In this document: positions 1-9,239 of the stretch, in pieces
Layout of the letters: the number at the start of each line of letters is the position of its first letter
Numbering within the stretch: the first letter of the stretch is position 1
Source: Engraulis encrasicolus
Lineage: Eukaryota; Chordata; Actinopteri; Clupeiformes; Engraulidae
DNA: 64,000 nucleotides
NCBI RefSeq assembly: GCF_034702125.1
Contig: NC_085862.1
Coordinates: 8,206,417 to 8,270,416, forward strand
Direction of reading: 5' to 3'
Notes under the pieces: generated by a model
The model's input: the letters and a program-made list of their open reading frames with translations, nothing else
Told to the model about the DNA's origin: nothing
Databases searched by the model: none
Position numbers and translations under genes: made by a program

Positions 1-58
1 GCTCCTCTCCCTTTGGGGGACTTGGACTCACTGTACTGTAAGTCTGGTGATTTTAACC

Positions 59-352
59 TCTCCTCTCCTCTCCTCTCTTCTCTTCTCCTCTTCTCTTCTC
101 TTATCTCCTCTCCTCTGCTCTGCTCTGCTCTGCTCTGCTCTCCTCCCCTCCCCTCCCCTCTCCTCTCCTCTCCTCTCCTCTATCCTCTCCTCTCCTGTAC
201 CCTCTCTCCTCTCCTCTCTTTTCCTTTCCTCCTCCTCCTCATCTCCTCTCCTCTCCTCTCCCCTCCTCTCCTCTCCTCTCCTCTCCTCTCCTCTCCCCTC
301 CTCTGCTCTTCCTCTCCTCTCCTCTCCTCTCCTCTCCTCTCCTCTCCTCCAG
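59..352. repeat. CT-rich simple repeat (CTCCT)n
   Basis: An almost pure pyrimidine tract of CTCCT and related pentamers. Long open frames on both strands here are products of the repeat, not genes. The same tract, with more irregular spacing and one N, recurs in A2 at about 27224-27532. Confidence 0.95.
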
Positions 353-683
353 CACTCTGAAGGCTTCGATCGGCCGGCCGGCGAGGGCTTTGAGTGAGGG
401 TCGAGCACCCCCTCAACTGATCCCTACGGGCTTGTGGGGCTGGACTGGGCCCAACAAAACGGCCCGGGCATTTACCTTACCGCCCCTGTTTTTCTACAAT
501 ATTATGATGGTCTCAGTCAAGGTCTATATCAAATATGAACCAATGGTAGACTGGTCTGTGGAAGGGGAAATAAATAAAAACAAAAACAAAAACAAAAAAC
601 AAACTCAACAGCAACCCCTTGCCTCTGTCTGCTTAATTATGATTCTCAGCTACCCCTAACTCTCACTCAGCGTAAATTACTAA

Positions 684-1072
684 TGGCAGGATTCACAGCA
701 GCAAAAAAAAGCCACTAAGCACTGGTACCTTCCTACAGTACCCTTGAAAGAATACTGGGGTCCGTATCTCGAAAGCGTCTTTGCTAATGACGGTAGCAAC
801 GTCCTTCGTAAGAGTGACTCAACTCTCTCTCGACAGCGATGCTCACCACTAAATCCAAGGGAATGGTAAGACGGTCTTAAGACAGTCTTAAGACGGTTAG
901 CAACGACAAGAATCGAGAAACGGACCCCTGGCTCACTTCCTATCAGTATGTACTATCACTGGAGCGCACAACAGCACGTCAATACAAAGCTAAGCCAAGA
1001 GCTGTTCAGGCATGGTCAAGCATGTTACGATCCATTCAAGATATTCTGAAAGAGACCAAGACCTTTGACTAA
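684..1072 (+). pseudogene. C-terminal coding fragment interrupted by a small transposon
   Basis: I do not recognise the protein. Reading from a stop at 681-683, one frame stays open to 757. Ignoring the 170-base element and one copy of its CTG target repeat, the same frame continues from 931 to a TAA at 1070-1072, giving about 71 codons. Composition is protein-like: basic and aromatic residues, a Q/K-rich start (DSQQQKKATKHW), then QAWSSMLRSIQDILKE, and it ends ETKTFD. No good splice acceptor precedes it, and it lies in an insertion with an A-tail, so a retrocopy fragment is the favoured reading. A genuine last exon is less likely because the A2 copy of the locus lacks it. Confidence 0.5.
758..927. 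mobile_element. Harbinger-like MITE inserted in the coding fragment
   Basis: Terminal inverted repeats GGGTCCGTATCTCGA and TCGAGAAACGGACCC bound 170 bases. A 3-base target duplication CTG lies at 755-757 and 928-930. CWG duplications and GGG-starting ends fit the PIF/Harbinger superfamily. A related, indel-rich copy lies at 20387-20593, also flanked by CTG. No transposase is present, so it is non-autonomous. Confidence 0.8.
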
Positions 1073-2299
1073 CCTGGGTTTCACTTAACTGGCCTACTAT
1101 TACGTGTATGTTTTTATTTTGCTTTTGTTTGTTTTGTTTTTTTTGTTTCTTGGGGAGTGCATTTACTTTAATTTTTATATGGTGTGACCATCGACACACT
1201 GTCACTTGTATGTCATCAGAAAACTGACCTCTGTTTGTACTGTCAAATCTTCTCAACAAAATGAAAAATGTTGATCACAAAAAAAAACTAAACAGCAACA
1301 ACAACAGCAACAATAACAAAACCAACAGTATCGCCCCCTGAGGACTGTCAGCCCACCAGGAAAATGCCCTGTATGCCAGATGGCCAATCCAGCCCTCTGA
1401 GGGCCAACAGAGAGAGAGAGCTTCACAGATCAACCAGCGTGGGGCAGAGAGCAACAGCCTCCATTGCATTCAGGGCAGGCCTAGACTGGTCATCTGGCAG
1501 GCAGGGCATTTTCAGCGATAGCGATCATGCTTTTGGATTTTTTGGGGGTTTTTTGTTTGTTTCTTTCAACTTTTCCTAAAGACAGGCCGACCATTGACAT
1601 GGGGTGGCCCATCAGTGCATCATTAATATATAATGTACTGAGACCATCATACTTGTGTTGTGTTTTTGAAATGTGGTGTAACCGCCGAGATATGATGCCC
1701 CCAATCTATCATATTGCATAGCTGATAACGTAACGGGATATTATCACACCTTCTCAAAACGCATCCTTTTGCCTTTATTTTGCTCTAGAGTGACTGTATT
1801 TCATCCCAAACATGCAAAAATGAGACAAACTTGCTCCAACTCCGGATAAATCCTTTAATATATACTAGACTGAGCCCATAACCGTTATGGGGGTGGAGGT
1901 GAGGGACAGATCTATGCAAAAAAATAAATAAATAAATGCCCGGGTCAGTTTGTGGTGCCAGTCCAGCTCTGATTCAGGGAAACTCTGGAAAGAGTAAAAA
2001 AAAGGCCCATAAAGCCTCCATTTACTGTAGGGGAGCAGCAGGAGCAGAGTAACTGGAAATGGGGGAAGCTAATATTGCACCTGAGGACATGTGTGGGTTG
2101 GTGTTGTTTGGTTTGGATTTTTTGTTGTTATTGTTTCCATTTGTTTGCTTGTAAACATTTAGGATTGATGTCTAGACTGAGGTTAATGTTACTAAGACTG
2201 TTTTTCACTACTGTATTCGTCTTTGTAGTAGTCATCTGTTCTGATAGTGGGGTTTGTTTTGGTGGATGTATGCACCATGCTTGGTTCAATAAAGGGATT

Positions 2300-3960
2300 T
2301 TAAAGGGACACTGTGTGAGATTTTTTGTTGTTTATTTCCAGAATTCATGCTGCTCATTCACTAATGTTACCTTTTTCATGAATACTTACCACCAGCATCA
2401 AATTCTACAGTATATCACGAAAGTGAATACACCCCTCACAGTTTTGCAGATTTTTGAGTATATCTTTTCATAGGAAAGCATTACAGAAATGTAACTTTGA
2501 CACAATGATTAGTGACCTTTTAACAACATATTTAACCGCTTAAATTTCTTGTTCACTCAGAAAAAAACAAAATACAGCCATTAATGTTTGAACATGTACT
2601 CACAAAAGTGAGTACACCCCAGATTAAAATCCGGTAGAGAAGGGGCTATGTTGGCTCGAATCGTCTCGAAATGAAACGAAATGAAAAGGGATGACAAGGG
2701 AGGTCATCAGCGTGCGTTTCAACCTTTCTTTGCATTGAACTTTTAAATTTTGAGTCTGCATCTGGCTTAAATAGATTGGTGTGAGATTTGAATGCAATCC
2801 TATGGAGAATATCATGATCTGCTTCAGTAGTCACAGTGCATGTTGACATGCATGTTTCTTTTAGGTGTATTTCTGATTGCCAATGTTGACAGCATTCATG
2901 CATCCCCAAACCATGTCAGTCCCACAACCATGCTTGGCTTATGAGAGGATACACCTTTTTTGTAAAACTCACTTGTTTACCACCACACATGCTTGACACC
3001 ATCTAAAGCAAATTTGTTTATCTTGGTCTCTTCAGATCACACGACATGGTTCCAGTGATCCATATCCTTGGTCTGTTCATCTCTCTTGAGACCAAGATAA
3101 ACAAATTTGCTTTAGATGGTGTCAAGCATGTGTGGAGGTAAACAAGTGAGTTTTACAAAAAAGGTGTATCCTCTCATAAGCCAAGCATAGTAGTGGGACT
3201 GACATGGTTTGGGGATGCATGAATGCTGTCAACATTGGCAATCAGAAATGCACCTAAAAGAAACATACATGTCAACATGCACTGTGACTACTGAAGCAGA
3301 TCATGATATTCTCCATAGGATTGCATTCAAATCTCACACCAATCTATTTAACCCAGATGCAGACTCAAAATGTAAAAGTTCAATGCAAAAAAAGGTTGAA
3401 ACGCACACTGATGACCACCCTTGTCATCCCTTTTCATTTCGAGACGATTCGAGCCAACATAGCCCCTTCTCTACCGGATTTTAATCTGGGGTGTACTCAC
3501 TTTTGTGAGTACATGTTCAAACATTAATGGCTGTATTTTGTTTTTTCTGAGTGAACAAGAAATTTAAGCGGTTAAATATGTTGTTAAAAGGTCACTAATC
3601 ATTGTGTCAAAGTTACATTTCTGTAATGCTTTCCTGTGAAAAGATATACTCAAACATCTGCAAAACTGTGAGGGGTGTATTCACTTTCGTGATATACTGT
3701 ATGTATTCATTATGACTGGAAAAAATGCACTTTTCATACATGAAAAGGGGGATCTTCTCCATGGTCCGCCATTTTGGATTTCTGAAAATAGCCATTTTTA
3801 GCTGCAAAAATGACTATACTTGGACCATACTAGAAAATATTTGTTTATTACTCAGTAAACTTTCATATAAAGATGAAATTTGGCAATAGGCAACCCAGTT
3901 TCAATTAGCATCATAGTTGCAGTACCTTTTTTGACCATTTCCTGCACAGTGTCCCTTTAA
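2300..3960 (+). mobile_element. TTAA-flanked MITE family, split by a Tc1-like insertion
   Basis: The ends are TTAA followed by AGGGACACTGTG, and CACAGTGTCCCT followed by TTAA. Without the Tc1-like insert the element is about 360 bases. Other copies in this window are A2 (about 28911-29245, continuing at 52561-52625) and a degraded reverse copy at 14597-14930. A TTAA target is typical of piggyBac- and Kolobok-type elements, but the superfamily is inferred from the target site only. Confidence 0.7.
2408..3699. mobile_element. Palindromic Tc1/mariner-like element
   Basis: The ends CAGTATATCACGA and TCGTGATATACTG are flanked by TA at 2406-2407 and 3700-3701, the Tc1/mariner target. Almost the whole element is a palindrome: a left arm 2408-3030 and a right arm 3088-3699, about 615 bases each, around a 57-base spacer. 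Each arm holds the same decayed piece of transposase; the right arm reads ETKINKF at 3088-3108, resembling the region after the second catalytic Asp of Tc1 transposases. Stops and frameshifts follow, so no intact enzyme exists. The A2 copy (near 29030) lacks the element. Confidence 0.85.
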
Positions 3961-4947
3961 GTCAAAAGTCTGTTCTGTGCAGCAACAGTTGGCCTTGGTG
4001 CAGTTGGAAAATACACAGCACTCGTGGAGAGATAGAAATACAGGGCTGATTCAGGTCTGCTACTATCTGAAATGAAACATCACACACAAGAAGGGCTCGC
4101 CCTCTTAGCAAGGCCTATATAAGGCTATTTTAACCACTGTTTGTGCACCTAAAATACAATTTCAATTACATTTATTTAAAAAACTTTTTTTCTCAATCCT
4201 GAAAGTATTAGCCTACATCACTGTTTTTCAACACTGGGGTCGGGACCCCATATGCTCTAGGTCTGAATAAAGAATACCAATAAATACCACTAAATAGGCC
4301 CTACCACTATAATATAAAGTAATTAATTAAACCATTGCCCTACAATGTAATAAGCAGTGAGCTGGCCATTGACTGCAATGGACAGGATATATTACACCCA
4401 GAATTTGAATCAAATGTTAGGTGTATATCAGTATATTATCATTTTAGAATGATGATATTCTCCTAATAAAAGTTAGTGATAACAATCTCATAACCTCCAT
4501 ATACAGTACAGTATACAGTACATCTCATGGATCTCATTAAAGACGTCTCACACTCTGGCTTCCATCTGCTCACACTGTTGCCCTCTGGCAGGCGCTACAG
4601 GTCATTACCAGCCAATAACTTAAACCAATAGACTAAAAGACTAAAAGCTTCTTCCCCAAAGCTGTCACAATTCTCAACACATAACTGTACTTGCACTAAG
4701 TACTGTGTTCATCTATCAAGGACTGTGTGCACCTTGTAGGGAGGCTTAAATTACCTCATTATATTGCATTGTGTAACAACAATAAAAGGCTTTCTATTTC
4801 TACTTTTCCATTTTCTTGTCCTTAGCCTAAGAGTTCCTTCTTTTTGTCAAATGCATGGGAGGGGTGTGAGAGGATAAGAAAGGCGAAAACTAACGAATAC
4901 GTTTGGATGCAGTCAGCACGGCTATGGAAGCATTTTGTTACGTTACT
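3961..4947. other. No gene seen
   Basis: AT-rich sequence with no convincing frame. It is matched nearly base for base by 52626-53610 in B2, with small differences including a few-base indel near 4545. Confidence 0.6.
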
Positions 4948-5445
4948 AAGGGCGTTCGTGATGGCGTAATTTTGACGAAGTTGAAAATTTGCTAGGCAGC
5001 GAGCATGCTCAGTGTGTCTGCGTGAAGCATCATGGTTAGAATTTGCCGTTCACGACGCAGTTGAAGGGAGTGACCTCTGCGCGGCAGTCGTGTCACATGG
5101 CGTTGAACCATCGCGGGAACAAAAGTTTTGTCAAGCAGCGACGCAGTAGCAGAAACCTACTGCCGGGCAAGAAGACCTCCTCCATGATGTGAGGAATCTG
5201 CCGTGATTGGTGTTCATAGCTCATGTGATTCATGTGTGTGTAGTTGAACGTGCTTCATTTTCTACATGCTGAAATGCATTTCATGCACAAATGCAGCATA
5301 CTCAGAGTGGTATCATCCATATGTATGGTCGCACAACCCACTTACAACAGTAAAAAAGAGAAACAAACCACCCTGTCGTCAGATGCTCCATCTTCGCCAC
5401 GTTAGGTGTGTATGCCCTTGGTTACAAATCCAGTACTATTCCGTG

Positions 5446-5517
5446 GGCCGCCTGTCCGACGGTTAGAGTAGTGGTTGCGCGCTTGACTTCCAATCGTGAG
5501 GTCCCCGGTTCGAAACT
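5446..5517 (+). repeat. tRNA-like segment (SINE-type head)
   Basis: A D-arm-like stretch GGTTAGAGTAGTGG is followed about 30 bases later by a B-box-like GGTTCGAAACT, the internal pol III promoter layout of tRNA-derived SINEs. The acceptor stem does not pair, so this is not a functional tRNA. Counterparts lie at 7291-7364 and 54099-54170. Confidence 0.5.
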
Positions 5518-5632
5518 GCATTGAAACACAGGTAGTCTTTACTTGCTGATGGTTAATGTGGAAACAGAGCCGTTGCGAGAGACTTATCTTGTCTTCAATG
5601 TATGAAAGTGCACGAAACAGAGTGGCCTTTAT

Positions 5633-5697
5633 GGTTGGCGCGCCATGGTAAAGCTACATATTGAACACCTGGGTTCAATCCTCGCAGGATGGGTTGG
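5633..5697 (+). repeat. Second tRNA-like segment
   Basis: GGCGCGCCATGGTAAAGC followed by GGTTCAATCCTC resembles an A-box/B-box pair at tRNA spacing. It lies about 115 bases after the first tRNA-like segment, suggesting a dimeric tRNA-derived element. Copies lie at about 7479-7545 and 54287-54351. Confidence 0.4.
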
Positions 5698-6191
5698 CGC
5701 TGTTAAGTAATTTTAAAACGGTCCTATCTGAATGACGACTTTGGTCCCAAAACACACAATGAATAGCCTAAAGTGAGTACTAATTAACTGAATTATTACA
5801 TGGAAGTGAAGCCAAATCATCACAAATTTAACTAAGACTTGTACCACGATTCACTGAGTGGTATCCTGTATCTCTACCTCAAGACCACCCGATTTCTCTC
5901 CGAAACGCAGAGATTGTCTCGGATTTCACAAGTATGTGCCGACGATGGTAAGCACGTCATGGAATTAGCGCCATGATTATTTAATTCCACGAGAGGGCGC
6001 CCTGGCACACCCGCTGTCAAAATAGGTAGATCCACCCACAGACCTATAGATCCACCTTCTTTGCCGCTGTTGAAATCTCGTCGTCCTGATGTGTCCAGCT
6101 TGGTTGCGACGCAGTTATCCCCTCCTTTTTATGACCAAGCAAATCACGTTTTGATCAAATCTTTTGCTGCGTGGTTGCAAACGAGCCTACT

Positions 6192-6792
6192 GTTAGGCTA
6201 GTGCAAATAAATCCCCGCGAGCCCCGTGAAGCTGCCGCTCCTTGTCGTTAAGAAGGATGGGCTATAAGTTCACCCCGAAGAACAGTAGCTTGTTCGGCCC
6301 TCCAAGAGAATTTCATTTCCCCTGATGTCCATGCAGTCAATATAAAATCAGGAAAGGTTGCACGCGCATAGTTACAACTGTACAGTAAAAGTGACAAGAA
6401 TTAAGAACCTACGTGAAGGACATGAAATGTCACAGCGGACAAAATAGTAACAGGAAACCTCTCCGCCCCTACCTTAGGCAACTCCACGTAGCGTGTGCGT
6501 CTTCTTAGTTATCCATATTATGCTCCTTGCTACCCCATGCTGGAAATGTAATCCTTGGCGAGCAATGCAGTGACAAACTTCGTCATTTTATGTTCAACAT
6601 TTAAGACAGCATCGAAGGCATGCTAAAACATGGCCTACACTAGGCCTACAACAAAAGATCATGCGTTCACTGACAACTGTTGATTTGGTGCTTATTACTG
6701 TAAGAAAGCAAGTTGACTCGGCATTCCTGCTCGGCTGACTGGGAGTGAGCGTCCATGTTGCCACTGGTAACTAGCGCGTGCATACAGCCAAT
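6192..6792. other. Spacer between tandem units, no gene seen
   Basis: Present only in B1. No credible frame or RNA was seen. It is lost from B2 by exchange between the flanking units. Confidence 0.6.
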
Positions 6793-8035
6793 AAGGGCGT
6801 TCATGACAGCGTCTTTCCTGCGAGGTTGAAAATTTGCTAGGCAGCGAGCATGCTCAGTGTGTCCGCGTGAAGCATCCTGGTTAGAATTTGCCGTTCACGA
6901 CGCAGTTGAAGGGAGTGTCCTCTGCGCGGCAGTCGTGTCACATGGCGTTGAACCATCGCGGGAACAAAAGTTTTGTCAAGCTGCCACGCAGTAACAAAAA
7001 CCTACTGCGCTGGGCAGAAGACCTCCTCCATGATGTGAGGAATCTGCCGTGATTGGTGTTCATAGCTCATGTGATTCATGTGTGTGTAGTTGAACGTGCT
7101 TCATTTTCTACATGCTGAAATGCATTTCATGCTCAAATGCAGCATACTCAGAGTGGTATCATCCATATGTATGGTCGCACAACCCACTTACAACAGTAAA
7201 AAAAGAAACAAACCACCCTGTCGTCAGATACTCCATCTTCGCCACGTTAGGAGTGTATGCCGTAGGTTACAAAACCAGTATTATTCCATGGGCTGCCTGC
7301 TCGACGGTTAGAGTAGTGGTTGCGCGCCTGACTTCCATTCATGAGGTCCCCGGTTCGAAACTGCACCAAAACACGGGGAGTCTTTAGTTGCTGATGGTTA
7401 ATGTGGAAACAGACCCGTTGCGAGCGACTTATCTTGTCCTTTATGTATGAGAGTGCACGAAACAGAGTGGCCTTTGTGGTTGGCGCTCCATGGTAAAGCT
7501 ACATATTGAACGCCTGGGTTCAACCCTCGCAGGATGGGTTGGCGCTGTTAAGTGATTTTAAAACGGTCCTATCTGAATGACGACTTTGGTCCCAAAACAC
7601 AAAATGAATAGCCTAAAGTGAGCACTAATTAACTGAATTATTACATGGAAGTGAAGCCAAATCATCACAAATTTAACTAAGAGTTGTACCATGATTCACC
7701 GAGTGGTAAGCTGTGTCTCTACCTCAAGACCATCCGATTTCTCTTCGTGAGGCAGAGAGAGTTTCGGATTTCACAAGCATGTGCCGACATTGGTAAGCGC
7801 GTCATGGAATTAGCGCCATGATGACTTAATTCCACGAGAGGGCGCCCTGGTACACCCGCTGTCAAAAAAGGTAGATCCACCCAAAGACCTATAGATCCAC
7901 CTTCTTTGCCGCTGTTGAAATCTCGTCGTCCTGATGTGTCCAGCTTGGTTGCGACGCAGTTATCCCCTCCTTTTTATGACCAAGCAAATCACATTTTGAT
8001 CAAATCTTTTGCTGCGTGGTTGCAAACGAGCCTAA
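6793..8035. repeat. Tandem unit 2 of B1
   Basis: Second copy of the 1,845-base-period repeat. Diagnostic differences from unit 1 include GCGCG for GCACG near 7799 and GATGAC for GATTAT near 7821. These allow the recombination point in B2 to be placed. Confidence 0.9.
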
Positions 8036-8295
8036 TAATAATCACTCGCACGAGTAGCCTACCAACATTTTCATTTATGCATATTCAATTACTTATTTTT
8101 TTATCACAAAACTGCCGTTTGCATTAACTGAAACGTTTCCTCTGGTTGCTTACAATTTTCACAATGTCTGTTTGCTTCAAGCCCGAGTCCGACCCAAGTC
8201 CGACAGATATTCTATTTTTTTTGTCCGAGTCCGGCCCGGTCCGTCGGGTTCCGACCCGGCCCGTCGGGCTTCGGTCGGGTTGCCATGCTCTGATG

Positions 8296-8518
8296 CACGC
8301 ACACACACACACACACACACACATACACAGCAACACAGACAGAAAGACAGACATACACGCACGCACGCATGCACGCATGCACGCACACACACAGAAGTGT
8401 GTAAAATTGGGGCCCTTTCAGATTACTTTGGGCCCGGCCAAAGCTGTCAGCAGCCCTGCGCACACAGACACACACACACACACACACACGCACATACACA
8501 CGCACTGAGAGACAGACA

Positions 8519-8552
<34 letters not shown>
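8296..8552. repeat. CA/ACGC microsatellite cluster
   Basis: Runs of CA with ACGC and CAGA interruptions, broken by about 60 bases of unique sequence. B2 (55103-55365) has the same cluster with a different CA count, as expected for alleles or young duplicates. Open frames reading His-Thr or Cys-Val repeats here are not genes. Confidence 0.95.
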
Positions 8553-8553
<1 letters not shown>

Positions 8554-8643
8554 GTCCCTCTGGGATCCCACAGTCCCCACCTTCCCCCACCCCCTCTCTC
8601 TATCAGGTAGTGATGTCTTAAAGAAATAGAAGAAAAACTTTTT

Positions 8644-8743
8644 NNNNNNNNNNNNNNNNNNNNNNNNNNNNNNNNNNNNNNNNNNNNNNNNNNNNNNNNN
8701 NNNNNNNNNNNNNNNNNNNNNNNNNNNNNNNNNNNNNNNNNNN
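8644..8743. other. Assembly gap of exactly 100 N
   Basis: One hundred consecutive N, a conventional gap of unknown size. Order and orientation across it rest on scaffolding, not sequence. Confidence 1.
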
Positions 8744-9077
8744 GCACGACCTTTACAGGTCTGTGGGTTGGGCACCTCATGCATCAGATGCCGTCTTTGT
8801 ATGTCAGTCATTAACGTTGGCACGTAATTTTGGCTAAATTAAAGTGTCGGCGGGAAATAGCTCCAATTTGGATGGTGAAAAAAAACGTTTTCAATTTTGG
8901 TTTGAATTCATAGCCTGGCATTTCCCCATTGAAATGAATGGAGGCTGGGGACTTGTTCTTTCTCTCCAGTTTCTTATTACTACCTCCTTGCTGTAGACAG
9001 TGGAGGAGCACTCAGGCCTTGAGAATCATCCACCCAGGCCTTCCTCAAACACCTCACTCACACCAGCCCTGGCCCAG
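8744..9077. other. No gene seen
   Basis: Short unique sequence between the gap and the GT repeat. No supported feature. Confidence 0.5.
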
Positions 9078-9080
9078 ACG

Positions 9081-9158
<78 letters not shown>

Positions 9159-9182
9159 GTGTGTTTTGGGTTTTGGGTTGTG

Positions 9183-9218
<36 letters not shown>

Positions 9219-9226
9219 TTTGTGTC
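9078..9226. repeat. GT microsatellite
   Basis: (GT)n to about 9163, then a short TTTTGGG interruption, then another GT run from 9179. Confidence 0.95.
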
Positions 9227-9239
9227 CCAAAGGCAGTGA

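Larger units (their letters stand above)
616..1284 (+). mobile_element. Retroposed insertion with A-tail and 15-base flanking repeat
   Basis: The segment is bracketed by near-identical 15-mers (601-615 and 1285-1299, one mismatch) and ends in a run of A just before the right-hand repeat. The A2 copy at about 27815-27840 has a single version of the 15-mer and none of the insert, so A2 shows the empty site. These are hallmarks of LINE-driven retroposition. The insert carries the end of a reading frame (684-1072) followed by about 210 bases that look like 3' untranslated sequence. No AATAAA was seen, so a different source of the A-run is possible. Confidence 0.6.
4948..6191. repeat. Tandem unit 1 of B1 (period 1,845 bases)
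   Basis: Homologous to 6793-8035 at an offset of 1,845 bases, with scattered substitutions. The two units are separated by unit-specific sequence (6192-6792). B2 carries only one unit. Each unit contains two tRNA-like segments and the short inverted repeat GGAATTA...TAATTCC. Confidence 0.9.
1..8643. repeat. Duplicated block A1-B1 (empty-site copy)
   Basis: This stretch recurs later in the window as two separated pieces. Bases 1-3905 match 27170-29245 (A2), apart from two insertions present only here. Bases 3909-8635 match 52561-55436 (B2), apart from one missing tandem unit there. Homology to B2 ends a few bases before the N gap, which is what a haplotype contig end would look like. A true segmental duplication is the alternative. 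The match is read directly by eye along its length; percent identity was not computed. Confidence 0.85.

Noticed and set aside
13..416. Overlapping frames on both strands in the CT tract
   Set aside because: They are produced by the pentamer repeat on both strands and are not genes.
2646..3484. Matching frames of 87-91 codons starting MGMHECCQHWQSE in both arms of the palindrome
   Set aside because: They lie in a frame different from the recognisable transposase remnant (ETKINKF) and recur only because the arms are copies.
8212..8823. A 203-codon - strand frame
   Set aside because: It runs through the 100-N gap and CA repeats. The coding part is Cys-Val repeats.
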